A stretch of 64,000 bases of DNA from Pseudomonas sp. HN11. Its GTDB lineage: Bacteria > Pseudomonadota > Gammaproteobacteria > Pseudomonadales > Pseudomonadaceae. Location of the stretch: assembly GCF_021390155.1 (NCBI RefSeq), contig NZ_CP089985.1, forward strand, positions 4,351,001 to 4,415,000. Reading direction: 5' to 3'. The notes under the pieces were generated by a model. The model was not told where the DNA came from, did no database searches, and saw only the letters and a program-made list of their open reading frames with translations. The position numbers and the translations under genes were made by a program. How positions within the stretch are numbered: the stretch's first letter is position 1; each line of letters opens with the position of its first letter. Of the stretch, positions 18,968 through 26,939 are shown piece after piece.

Positions 18968-19165
18968 CTAGGGGTTGGGTGCAGCCTCAAGTTTTGCAGC
19001 CAGGCGCTCGAGGATTTTCTGGTACACCTCTGCGCGATGTACATGCACTCCGGCCGGCGCTTCGATGCCGAACTTCACCTGAGTACCGTTCAACTCGAGA
19101 ATGTGCACGGCGATGTCATCGCCAATGAAGATGACCTCGCCTACAGCGCGGCTTAAGACCAGCAT
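18968..19165 (-). CDS. csrA: CsrA/RsmA-family RNA-binding regulator (paralogue)
   Basis: The 65-residue CsrA-fold protein begins [17 protein letters not shown] and contains [22 protein letters not shown]. The two positions that matter for RNA binding, Arg6-type near the N-terminus and Arg44 in VHVHR, are kept, while the second basic residue usual at position 7 is Ala. It therefore probably binds GGA motifs in mRNA leaders to repress translation. It differs enough from the main RsmA/RsmE sequences that I take it as an extra paralogue, possibly the RsmI type. It has an AAGGA ribosome site and no tRNA cluster nearby, unlike classical rsmA. Confidence 0.88.
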   Translation of the reverse strand: MLVLSRAVGEVIFIGDDIAVHILELNGTQVKFGIEAPAGVHVHRAEVYQKILERLAAKLEAAPNP

Positions 19166-19293
19166 GGCGGTTATCCTTTTAAGAGTGAAAGGACCCCGAC
19201 CATGCGCGCTGGGTGTCGACGCATCAATGGCGTGCGGTAAAATCAGGCACTACCTACGAGCGCCGGTAAAATGCCTGACAGACAGCCGCTGAC

Positions 19294-20109
19294 TCAACCC
19301 TTTATCGCCTGCGCTTTGGCGCGCATTTTGTCGGCCATGGTGGTCATCTCGTCATAGAGCAACTGCGGGTTCTTCTGCTTTAGCGCCCAAGCCATCCGTC
19401 CTTGTTCATGGGGCAAAATCATGAACTCACCTTTCGCGACGCGCTGGAAAATGTAGTCCGCAATATCCGCCGCCGAAATCGGCGAACTCTCCAACAACTT
19501 GCCCACTTGGGCCTTCATCGCCGGCGTCGGCCCACGGAACGAGTCAAGCAGGTTGGTCTGGAAGAACGATGGGCACACCACGTGCACGCCGACTTCCTGC
19601 TGTGCGAGCTCCACCAACAGGCTTTCCGACAGCGCCACCACGCCGGCTTTGGCCACGTTGTAGTTGCTCATCGCCGGCCCTTGCATCAGCGCCGCCATGG
19701 ACGCGATGTTGATAATGCGGCCCTTGCTCTTTTCCAGCAGCGGAAGGAACGCCTTGCAGCCCTTGACCACCCCCATCAGGTTGATCGCGATCTGCCAATC
19801 CCAATCTTCCAGAGACAATTCAGCGAAGAACCCACCCGAAGCCACGCCCGCATTATTGACGATCACATCAATGCCACCCAGTTTCACCTCGCAAGCCTGG
19901 GCGAAGGCCGTGAGCTGGCTGTAGTCACGCACGTCACAGCGCTGGATGAAGCCATCGCCACCGGCCTCGCGCACCCGCTTGAGGGTGTCTTGCAAGCCGG
20001 GTTCACTGACGTCCGACAAGGCCAATTGCCAACCCTCACGGGCCCAGCGCAGAGCGATTTCACGACCCAGGCCGGACCCGGCGCCAGTGATCATCATGCG
20101 ATTTTGCAT
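19294..20109 (-). CDS. Short-chain dehydrogenase/reductase (SDR)
   Basis: The 271-residue classical SDR has a TGAGSGLG cofactor motif at residues 8-15, VNNAGVASGG near 84, the catalytic Ser in INIASMAALMQG and YNVAKAG (Tyr-x-x-x-Lys) near 155. It reduces or oxidises an alcohol/carbonyl with NAD(P)H; the substrate is not inferable. It is a single gene with divergent, AT-rich DNA upstream. Confidence 0.92.
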   Translation of the reverse strand: MQNRMMITGAGSGLGREIALRWAREGWQLALSDVSEPGLQDTLKRVREAGGDGFIQRCDVRDYSQLTAFAQACEVKLGGIDVIVNNAGVASGGFFAELSLEDWDWQIAINLMGVVKGCKAFLPLLEKSKGRIINIASMAALMQGPAMSNYNVAKAGVVALSESLLVELAQQEVGVHVVCPSFFQTNLLDSFRGPTPAMKAQVGKLLESSPISAADIADYIFQRVAKGEFMILPHEQGRMAWALKQKNPQLLYDEMTTMADKMRAKAQAIKG

Positions 20110-20438
20110 AGGAAGTAGCCTTGTGGTTCACAGAAGAAGTGAGCGGCAGTGTAGCGAAGGTTTTTCCTACACCCATCCACCATCAGATTGATGAATGCCG
20201 CTGGCAAACCGTCAGCCGGGTAGGAGGTTTGCGTATAGCCTAAGTTCAATATTTTTCAACTAATAGGGTGTAAGTGCGAACGCATTAAAAGAAATAAGCA
20301 AGTTTGCAAAATGCTTTAAAAAAATAGTGAATTTTCCTCAGCGCGCAGCAGTCGGAGTTGTTAAGGCGTTCGTGAATTAATTAGCGGGCCTATCGTTAAA
20401 TAACCGGTCTTTACAGAAGGCCAATAAGGAAAAAAACC
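20110..20438. other. AT-rich intergenic region
   Basis: This 329-base stretch lies between the divergent SDR and DUF3309 genes. It is clearly AT-richer than its surroundings between about 20240 and 20420 and holds the DUF3309 ribosome site (TAAGGA at 20425-20430). No gene, RNA or repeat is recognised. It probably carries both promoters. Confidence 0.5.
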
Positions 20439-20591
20439 ATGAGCCTCATTCTGATCATTATCTTGGTCCTCCTGCTGGTCGGTGGTCTGCCAGTGTTCCC
20501 TCACTCGCGCAACTGGGGTTATGGCCCGTCGGGTATCCTGGGTGTGGTGCTGGTCGTCCTGCTGGTACTGTTGTTGCTCGGCCGGATATAA
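20439..20591 (+). CDS. DUF3309 small hydrophobic protein
   Basis: The 50-residue protein starts MSLILIIILVLLLVGGLPVF, followed by PHSRNWGYGPSGILG and a second hydrophobic segment ending LLLLGRI. Two membrane segments with a Gly/Pro/aromatic loop are typical of DUF3309, a small, widespread, often stress-related protein of unknown role. TAAGGA lies 8 bases before the ATG and a strong terminator follows, so it is a monocistronic gene. Confidence 0.88.
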   Translation: MSLILIIILVLLLVGGLPVFPHSRNWGYGPSGILGVVLVVLLVLLLLGRI

Positions 20592-20600
20592 AAGCCATGC

Positions 20601-20631
20601 AAAAAAAGAGGCCTTTCAAGGCCTCTTTTTT
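20601..20631. terminator. Bidirectional terminator between DUF3309 and LtaS-like gene
   Basis: The hairpin AAAAAGAGGCC-TTTCAA-GGCCTCTTTTT has A and T runs on both sides, so it can end transcription from both convergent genes. Confidence 0.9.
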
Positions 20632-20643
20632 ATTGCCGGTTAA

Positions 20644-22731
20644 TTAGTCCGGCTTACCGTCAACCACACCGGCGGTGTTATCCAACAGACTCTTGGTCGC
20701 CGTCTGCAGGAACGACTCGAGTTTTTGCCTTAATGCACCCTCGTCCGGTGATTCAGGAATCACATTACCGCTCGGGTTGGCGCCCAACTCATATTCCCAC
20801 AGCTTCGGCGGCATTTCCTTGGGCAGTACCAAGATGCGATCGCCGGTGACCAGTGCCACCGTCTGATCGCTGCCCGACGGCTTGATCACGCCGAAACCCT
20901 TGTCGCCTTCCGGCAGGTTCAGCAGGTCGCGGCCCCAGCACTGGTGCAAGGTTTCGCCACCCAAGCGGCCCATGATGGTCGGCACAATGTCGATCTGGGT
21001 ACCCACGGTGTGATCACGCTCGCCGAACTTCTCCTGCATGCCCGGTGCAATCATCAGCATCGGCACGTTGAAGCGGCCCAGGTCCATCTCGGTGATCTGC
21101 TGTTCGTTGCCGAAACCGTGGTCGCCGACGATCACGAACAGGGTTTCCTTGAAGTAAGGCTCCTTGCGGGCCTTTTCAAAGAACTGACCCAGGGCCCAGT
21201 CGGAGTAGCGCATCGCCGTCAGATGCTCGTCGAGGCTGCCACGGCCTGTGACCTTCTCCACCGGCAAGGGTGTCGGCAAGGCATACGGTGTGTGGTTGGA
21301 CAGGGTTTGCAGCAAGGCATAGAACGGCTTGCCGCCTTCACGGGCTTTCAACTCTTCCAGGCCACGGTTGAACATGTCCTGGTCGGACACGCCCCACGTC
21401 GGGTCGGAGAACACCGGGTCGACGAAGTCATTGCGCCCAATGAAGTTGGTCATGCCTTGGTTACTGAAGAAGCCCGACTGGTTGTCCCAAGCGAAGTCGC
21501 CATTGTAGACATACACGTCGTCAAACTTGCGCGCGCTGAGCAACTGCGGCAGGCCCGACAGCTTGTGGCTGCCTTCAGGGGTCTGCATCAGGTATTCGAA
21601 CGCCGGCAGGTTCGGGAAACACGCCATGGTGGCGAACATCCCTTGGTGAGTGTGGGTGCCGTTGGAGAAGAAGCGATCGAACAGCAGGCCTTCCTTGGAC
21701 AGTTTGTCGAAGTACGGCGTGATATTGCCCGGACGCCCCAGTGCGCCTACCGAGTGACCGGCGAAGCTTTCCATCAGGATCACGACGACATTTTTGATCG
21801 GCAGGGTTTTCTCGGCCGGCGGTGTGAACTCGCGGCGCACGGCGGCGGTGTCGGTATCCACCAGTTTTTCCGTCGGCAGCACCAGCATGTCTCGCACGGT
21901 CTGGGTCGCCAGCGGCTGCTCCAGCGTGGCTTTCCAGGTGTTATCCCGGTGCTCGGAGAAACGTGCCTTGGCAGCGCCGATCAGCGACAGCGTGCCATTG
22001 AGGCCCAACTGGTTGGCGAAGTTCGAGTCGGTGGTGTACACATCACCCCAACGCAGCGGCGGGCCCTGGCGCAGGGTGCCACGGATGGCGACGACGGCGA
22101 TCAGCAGGCAAACCACGAACACCGCAATGCGGGTGTACCACGGCGCCACCTGGCGGGTGCCGATGCTGCCACCGCTGAAGGGGCCGCGCGGACGTGTTGC
22201 ACGGTCGGCGCCTTTGAACGCAATGCTCAGAATCAACGTCCCCACGGCCCAGGCCAACAGGTAGCGCACCACCGGGAAACCGTACCAGAGCATGCTCATT
22301 ACGGTTTTCGGGTCTTCCTTCACGTATTGGAAGACCAGGCCGTTGAGGCGCTGGTGGAACTCGCGGTAGAAGTCCATTTCCATCAGGCCCAGGAACAGGG
22401 CAATGCTGGACGCAACGGTCAACCACAGACGGAAGAACCCACGCGCGGCCATGGCCCGGACGCTGAACAATGCCAACAGCAGCGGGATCAATGCGTACAT
22501 CACAAAGCGGATGTCGAAGCGCGTGCCGTTGCCGAACGCTTCCAGGAAAGTCGAGGCAGGCGTGTCGAGGATCATTTCTCGGTTGTACACCAGCAGCGCC
22601 AGGCGCAGCAGGGAGAACATCACCATCATGACCAGTGCGCAGAGCAGCGTGTACGCCAGATGGGATTTGACGGTCGGTTGCAGCAGGCGATTAGAAGCTC
22701 GCTGCTGACTCAGGGCGTCCGGGTTTGCCAT
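20644..22731 (-). CDS. LtaS-like sulfatase-family phosphoglycerol transferase
   Basis: The 695-residue membrane protein has about five N-terminal membrane segments (first ~210 residues) and a large periplasmic alkaline-phosphatase-fold domain. Visible catalytic-site elements are the metal-binding Glu in VVVILMESFAG, the nucleophile region FFSNGTHTHQGMFAT (candidate Thr) and the metal site IVGDHGFGNE. In Gram-positives this family polymerises lipoteichoic acid; in Gram-negatives relatives transfer phosphoglycerol (OpgB type). The target in this organism is unknown, with periplasmic glucans as one possibility. It is a single gene ending at a shared terminator. Confidence 0.9.
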   Translation of the reverse strand: MANPDALSQQRASNRLLQPTVKSHLAYTLLCALVMMVMFSLLRLALLVYNREMILDTPASTFLEAFGNGTRFDIRFVMYALIPLLLALFSVRAMAARGFFRLWLTVASSIALFLGLMEMDFYREFHQRLNGLVFQYVKEDPKTVMSMLWYGFPVVRYLLAWAVGTLILSIAFKGADRATRPRGPFSGGSIGTRQVAPWYTRIAVFVVCLLIAVVAIRGTLRQGPPLRWGDVYTTDSNFANQLGLNGTLSLIGAAKARFSEHRDNTWKATLEQPLATQTVRDMLVLPTEKLVDTDTAAVRREFTPPAEKTLPIKNVVVILMESFAGHSVGALGRPGNITPYFDKLSKEGLLFDRFFSNGTHTHQGMFATMACFPNLPAFEYLMQTPEGSHKLSGLPQLLSARKFDDVYVYNGDFAWDNQSGFFSNQGMTNFIGRNDFVDPVFSDPTWGVSDQDMFNRGLEELKAREGGKPFYALLQTLSNHTPYALPTPLPVEKVTGRGSLDEHLTAMRYSDWALGQFFEKARKEPYFKETLFVIVGDHGFGNEQQITEMDLGRFNVPMLMIAPGMQEKFGERDHTVGTQIDIVPTIMGRLGGETLHQCWGRDLLNLPEGDKGFGVIKPSGSDQTVALVTGDRILVLPKEMPPKLWEYELGANPSGNVIPESPDEGALRQKLESFLQTATKSLLDNTAGVVDGKPD

Positions 22732-22969
22732 GTCGTTTCAGGACCCATTGGAAGTTTAAGTGATGAAATAGTGCAGTGGCGCGAATGGTGCCCGATCAAC
22801 GCCAGCAAGGCTATTAATTACTGAACGCGCACCGCTGTCCCGCCTTTAGTGGCACTTGAAATAGAGCCGTGGCAGGGAAATAAAGCCGGCGAATTGTCTT
22901 GGATGGGATGTGAAAATTCTGTGCAGCGAATATTTCGATACACAAATCCAACGGTGTACTGAAACCAAT

Positions 22970-22995
22970 GTGGGAGCGGACTTGCCCGCTCCCAC
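22970..22995. repeat. REP palindrome
   Basis: A 10-bp inverted repeat GTGGGAGCGG...CCGCTCCCAC with a short ACTTGC-type loop matches the core of the P. fluorescens REP consensus. It lies in the 297-base gap upstream of the LtaS-like gene, downstream of nothing recognisable. Confidence 0.85.
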
Positions 22996-23028
22996 ATGGA
23001 CTATGCCCAGTCTAGATCGATTGGATAG

Positions 23029-23220
23029 TCAAATCCGCACGTTGCCCCGTGGCCCGGCAATCGCCCAGATGATCAGGCCCAGCACCGGCAGCAGCAGGAT
23101 CAAAAGGATCCACAGCACCTTGGCGCCTGTGCTCGCGCCGCTTTTGAACACGTTGATGATCGCCCAGATATCCAGCGCCAGGATGATCAGCCCGATCAAG
23201 CCATTAAAAGTGGAACCCAT
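23029..23220 (-). CDS. PLDc_N-type small membrane protein
   Basis: The 63-residue protein starts MGSTFNGLIGLIILALDIWA and has two membrane segments separated by a short charged stretch containing SGASTGAKVLW. This is the PLDc_N (phospholipase D N-terminal-like) domain found alone in many bacteria. A longer frame starts at 23244, but the ATG at 23220 is preceded by AGGAG. Function unknown. Confidence 0.85.
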   Translation of the reverse strand: MGSTFNGLIGLIILALDIWAIINVFKSGASTGAKVLWILLILLLPVLGLIIWAIAGPRGNVRI

Positions 23221-23287
23221 GGTGTCGCTCCTAAGTGGGTGCATGCACTTGTAGGATAGTCAGCCGTGGCTGGGGTTCCGTTTTATT

Positions 23288-23818
23288 TCAGACGTGAACG
23301 GCGATCTTCAGCGCTTCCAGGGATGGCTCGCCCTTGATTCCAACTTGCGCACACAGCTCCAGCACACGTGGCAGGTCGTTGCCGTAGACCAGCACGGCCT
23401 GGATCTCGTCGTCCAGCAGTTGACTGAAGTTGAGCAGCACATAGCCACCGTCTTCCGGGCTGAGGGCGCTCATCTGGATCTGGATGCGGTTCAATGCGGT
23501 GAGGTCTTCAGTCTTGGTCAGTTGCTTGGGCTTGAGGTTGAAGGCCACGCCCGGACCGAACGAAGCGACGATCTGCGCGAACAGGTCGCCGTAAGTGTCG
23601 GCCTGGAACAACACAGTGTCCGGCAGGCTCCCGACCACAACCCACTCGCCCAGCGGAATCGGGAAGGTGTCGTCGTAGTTGATATCCGGGTTGGCTGCCA
23701 GAAACGCCGCCGGGTCTGCGTAGGCCTGGGCCGCTTCATCGGCGATACGCGTCACCTCGTCCTCGCTCATGACCCCGGCGCTGATTTTGCTGATGAGTTC
23801 GACGAGGGCGGTTTTCAT
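23288..23818 (-). CDS. Conserved hypothetical cytosolic protein
   Basis: The 176-residue acidic soluble protein starts MKTALVELISKISAGVMSED. It has no signal peptide or membrane segment. The middle part (LGEWVVVGSLPDTVLFQAD) suggests a small alpha/beta fold. I do not recognise the family. It lies 42 bases after the ankyrin gene on the same strand, so the two may be cotranscribed. Confidence 0.75.
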   Translation of the reverse strand: MKTALVELISKISAGVMSEDEVTRIADEAAQAYADPAAFLAANPDINYDDTFPIPLGEWVVVGSLPDTVLFQADTYGDLFAQIVASFGPGVAFNLKPKQLTKTEDLTALNRIQIQMSALSPEDGGYVLLNFSQLLDDEIQAVLVYGNDLPRVLELCAQVGIKGEPSLEALKIAVHV

Positions 23819-23860
23819 GGGCGTGGTCCTGTGGCGGGCTGGTTTTAGAGGGCGCGTAGC

Positions 23861-24376
23861 CTACACCAGTTTCTGCAACTTCGCCGCCGTATCCACGGCG
23901 CCCATGGTGTGTGCCGCCGCCAACGCCGTGGCGCCCTGTGCGTCTGTTGCCTTAGGGTTGGCGCCTTGGCCGAGCAGGTAATCGAGCATTTCCACGCGGT
24001 TGAACATCGCCGCCATCATCAATGCCGTGCGGCCATCGGAGGACGAAGCATCCACCGGCGCACCGCCTTCGATCAGCGCCTTCACCACCTCCAGGTTGCC
24101 CTTGAATGCCGCGCCAGCCATCGGCAGCTGGTTCTTGTCGTTCGCAATCAGCGGGTCAGCCTTGAACTCCAGCAGCACTTTTACCGCCTCGGCATGACCG
24201 TGGTAGGCCGCGAGCATCAACAGGGTGTCGCCGTTATGGTTACGGAAATTGGCCGGCAACCCCTTGGCCAACAGCGCCGCGAGCATGGCGGCGTCGCCTT
24301 TGCGGGCGACGTCGAACACCTGCTCGGCAAACTCTGCGGCTTCGTCATCGGTCATTTGTCTGGCTTGGTCTGACAT
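23861..24376 (-). CDS. Ankyrin-repeat protein
   Basis: The 171-residue protein consists of about four ankyrin repeats, for example GDTLLMLAAYHGHAEAVKVL, DGRTALMMAAMFNRVEML and AQGATALAAAHTMG. There is no signal peptide, so it is probably a cytosolic protein-protein binding module. It resembles the AnkB type found next to catalase genes in some Pseudomonas, but no catalase is adjacent here. The ATG at 24376 has AAGGAG at 8 bases; the longer frame from 24433 has none. Probably an operon with the next hypothetical gene. Confidence 0.88.
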   Translation of the reverse strand: MSDQARQMTDDEAAEFAEQVFDVARKGDAAMLAALLAKGLPANFRNHNGDTLLMLAAYHGHAEAVKVLLEFKADPLIANDKNQLPMAGAAFKGNLEVVKALIEGGAPVDASSSDGRTALMMAAMFNRVEMLDYLLGQGANPKATDAQGATALAAAHTMGAVDTAAKLQKLV

Positions 24377-24488
24377 TGTGGAACTCCTTGTCTGGTCCTC
24401 TATAGGGCGCCCAGTGTCGCGATGGAGTTCCACCCTGTCATGGCTTTTTTGTCAAAAGCCCCTATAGGCAGATTCAATAGCGTTGGTA

Positions 24489-25229
24489 TTAATAACGAAA
24501 GCGCCCGCCCTGGATCTGCGCCAACAGCGGCCCAGTGACCGGCACATAGCAGTCCGAACCCGGCAACCAGGCATAGACCGGGTCATTGCCCGACTTGTCT
24601 GGGTCGAACGCTTCTTCCTTGAGCTCTACATTCTGATATTTGAACGTTCCCGTGGTTTCCATCTTCACCTTGATCCGCAGGAACAGCGGCACTGCGTAAT
24701 GCGGCAACTGGCCGTGGGCATATTGCAGCAACTCACGCATATCCAGTGCAGCCAAAGACTCGCTCGGGGTGATGGCAACCATGCCGGCGCGGCCATTGGT
24801 ATGTTTGATTTCCACCACAATTCACCGACATAACCGAGGATGGTCGCCTTGAATTTTCGGGCGTCATCCCAGAACTGGCTGGCACTGAACTTATGCCGGA
24901 TGGCAAACCCCGACGCCCCGACAATTACCGCCCCCCAGCACACACACGCCGGTGGCGTGGTAAAGCGGCAAGGTGCAATAAAGGACATCGTCCGGGCCCA
25001 TGTCCAGCGCAATGCTGCCGAAGCTGACGGCGGTCTTGGTCCAGCGGCCATGTTTCATGACGCCGGCCTTGGCTTGTTCAAACTGCCAGCCAAGGCCACA
25101 GGGCTGGGCGGGGTCGGTGACATTGGCGGCACGCATGCCGCGCACCACGCGTGGTAGAGCACAAACAATGGCAGGCACCTTACGCAGCATCATGCCCCAG
25201 GTGATCATGTCGCTTTGTGAGTGGCTCAT
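24489..25229 (-). pseudogene. Decayed long-chain acyl-CoA synthetase
   Basis: Remains of a roughly 610-residue AMP-forming acyl-CoA synthetase. The intact start (MSHSQSDMITWGMMLRKVPA, AAGGA upstream) runs to GLGWQFEQA and then jumps to [10 protein letters not shown], losing about 160-180 codons with the P-loop side. After [14 protein letters not shown] the frame is lost in a GT run and continues in another frame as [18 protein letters not shown]. At GYVGEL it jumps again to [12 protein letters not shown], losing about 290 codons, and ends in the native C-terminus (GGRFRY). Only about 40 percent of the gene remains and both core adenylation motifs are gone, so it cannot be functional. Sizes of missing parts are from memory of family members. 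Confidence 0.88.
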
Positions 25230-25581
25230 GGGAACGTCCTTTTTCTTATTCTTCGCAAACCTTGCAGGAAAGTACGTCAGCCCCTCTTCGACTGTACACG
25301 CAGGATTTGAAAAGTTTTGTATCCCGATGAGCGACCGCTGAAAAAAGGAATTTCGCAACGCCAAGGTAGTCTTTATGAGTAATGAGACATCCACGCAGCG
25401 CTGTCGAGCAGCGCAAAATGCAGGATGCATGATGGCTATTCATGCAAATTGCACGAAACCGAAAATTTGAATTTTTTTTAACTAACTGATTTTAAAGGTT
25501 ATTTTCTCAAACCAGTAGCTGGCACAATCACTGCAACTGTCACTCCATGCTTGCCAACTTGAGCCAATGGAGCTGATAGAC
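25230..25581. other. Intergenic region upstream of DUF3509 gene
   Basis: This 352-base stretch is AT-rich in 25450-25520. It holds the promoter of the DUF3509 gene and the old promoter of the decayed acyl-CoA synthetase. No gene or RNA is recognised; a GGAG ribosome site for DUF3509 is at 25569-25572. Confidence 0.5.
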
Positions 25582-25860
25582 ATGAGCCTGATCCAAGATA
25601 AATTCGCTTCAGTATTTTCCAACTACGACGTCACCACCCAGCCACGTCCTGACGGCGGCATCCTGTTGACCCTGCGTAACAGCGAAGGCAAGCAGGTTAA
25701 ACGTTCGATTTCCTATCAGCAGTTGCACACCGCTGATCAGCTGACATGGGTGATCAGCGCCATTCGCCGTGACCTGGCCGAACAAGCCAGCGACCTGCCT
25801 CAGATTTCGATGCTGCAGAGCCAGAATCGCTTTGCACTGCCGACTTACCATTCGGCTTAA
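25582..25860 (+). CDS. DUF3509 protein
   Basis: The 92-residue protein starts MSLIQDKFASVFSNYDV and contains RPDGGILLTLRNSEGKQVKR and QLTWVISAIRRDLAE. It matches DUF3509, a family largely confined to Pseudomonas, usually with many copies per genome and of unknown function. The start at 25582 is preferred over the frame start at 25567 because of the GGAG ribosome site. A terminator follows. Confidence 0.9.
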   Translation: MSLIQDKFASVFSNYDVTTQPRPDGGILLTLRNSEGKQVKRSISYQQLHTADQLTWVISAIRRDLAEQASDLPQISMLQSQNRFALPTYHSA

Positions 25861-25881
25861 GCCCTTAAGCGCCCGATACAC

Positions 25882-25920
25882 AAAAGGGCCGCAACACCGT
25901 TGAGTGTCGCGGCCCTTTTT
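25882..25920. terminator. Bidirectional terminator
   Basis: A long stem AAAAGGGCCGC/GCGGCCCTTTTT with A and T runs on both sides serves the convergent DUF3509 and LuxR-type genes. Confidence 0.9.
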
Positions 25921-25927
25921 CACGCCC

Positions 25928-26197
25928 TCAGCAAAGGCCCTGGCGCGCCGCTTCATTCAAGGCCTGCACGCGATTACTGACTTCCAACTTACCGTAGATA
26001 TTACGCAGGTGGAACTTCACGGTGGCTTCGGAGGTGGCGCGTATCCTGCTCATCTCCCAGACGGTCTTGCCTTCCGAGGCCCAACGCAGGATTTCCAGCT
26101 CCGTCGGGGTCAGCGGTTTGCCCGCCAGGTTAATGCGTCGCCTGACAGCATTGGGCACCGAATACGGCACTGGAAACGAATCCCTTGGGCCACTCAT
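25928..26197 (-). CDS. Single-domain LuxR-type helix-turn-helix regulator
   Basis: The 89-residue protein is almost only a GerE/LuxR C-terminal DNA-binding domain: LTPTELEILRWASEGKTVWE, then ATVKFHLRNIYGKLEVSNRV. There is no receiver or ligand-binding domain in front, only about 25 residues of linker-like sequence. Such stand-alone HTH proteins act as regulators or heterodimer partners. Neighbouring genes give no clear target. Expression probably starts in 26200-26408. Confidence 0.9.
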   Translation of the reverse strand: MSGPRDSFPVPYSVPNAVRRRINLAGKPLTPTELEILRWASEGKTVWEMSRIRATSEATVKFHLRNIYGKLEVSNRVQALNEAARQGLC

Positions 26198-26408
26198 TTG
26201 CTTCTCTCCTATTGTGTTGGCTGACGCCGCACCACCCTTCGGATTCCTCCTATTGACAGGTGATATAAACGTCTGTGCCGAGAGAGTTACATAACGAATG
26301 GCCTTCAGGCGTAGGCCCTGGAATAAACAGCAAGGTCTTACGGAAACTTAAGCCCCGTCCCACAACAACTTCCAACATGCGGGGGTTGAAGTTTCTGATA
26401 ATTGGCAA

Positions 26409-26939
26409 TTAATCGTCCAATCCGGGGAAACGCCGGGCAATATCGTCACCCGTGAACTCAGGCACCCACTTGTTCGCCGTATTGAATAAGCGCAACGCCA
26501 CAAAGTGCGGGTTTTCACCCATATCAAACCAGTGCGCCATCCCCGCCGGGATAACCAGCAGGTCATTTTTTTCACAACGTACGGCGTATACATAATCGCC
26601 AATGTGTAAAACGAACAAGCCTTGGCCAGCAATGAATAAGCGCACATCGTCTTCACTGTAGCGCCGCTCATCGAGAAATTGCGCACGCAATTCGGCGTTC
26701 TGCGCGGGGTCACCGGTAACCCTGAGCACTTCTACGGCGCTGTAGCCGAGGTTATCGATCTGCGCCTGGTACGCGGCGATCAGCGCTGCATCGCTGGCGC
26801 CCTGCTCAATTGGACCGGGCTGCCAACGCTCAAAACGCACGCCGTGCTCGGCCAGGGTAGCGACGATGTCATCGAGATGGGTCAGGACCTTGTTCGGAGT
26901 GTCCGGTGTAGTGGCGGAGTAGACAGCGACATAACTCAT
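26409..26939 (-). CDS. mtnD: Acireductone dioxygenase homologue with altered metal site
   Basis: The 176-residue cupin aligns with acireductone dioxygenase of the methionine salvage pathway along its whole length (GVRFERWQ; LHIGDYVYAVRCEKNDLL; HWFDMGENPHF; FTGDDIARRFPGL). In Klebsiella ARD the metal is held by His96, His98, Glu102 and His140. Here the usual EHxH-x-ExE segment reads ERRYSEDD, so the two His become Arg and Tyr and the Glu becomes Asp; only the last His remains. About four residues are also missing before GYSAVEV. It therefore may not be an active dioxygenase. Its start overlaps the MFS stop, so the two are cotranscribed. mtnB and mtnC, usually adjacent in Pseudomonas, are absent. 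Confidence 0.85.
   Translation of the reverse strand: MSYVAVYSATTPDTPNKVLTHLDDIVATLAEHGVRFERWQPGPIEQGASDAALIAAYQAQIDNLGYSAVEVLRVTGDPAQNAELRAQFLDERRYSEDDVRLFIAGQGLFVLHIGDYVYAVRCEKNDLLVIPAGMAHWFDMGENPHFVALRLFNTANKWVPEFTGDDIARRFPGLDD

Noticed and set aside
20944..22824. A 626-codon open frame antisense to the LtaS-like gene
   Set aside because: His/Gln/Arg-rich composition typical of antisense shadows in high-GC DNA; the minus strand encodes a clear sulfatase-family protein.
24445..24470. Small hairpin GGCTTTT/AAAAGCC between the pseudogene and ankyrin gene
   Set aside because: The stem is AT-rich and short; it may be an old terminator of the acyl-CoA synthetase, but it is too weak to list.
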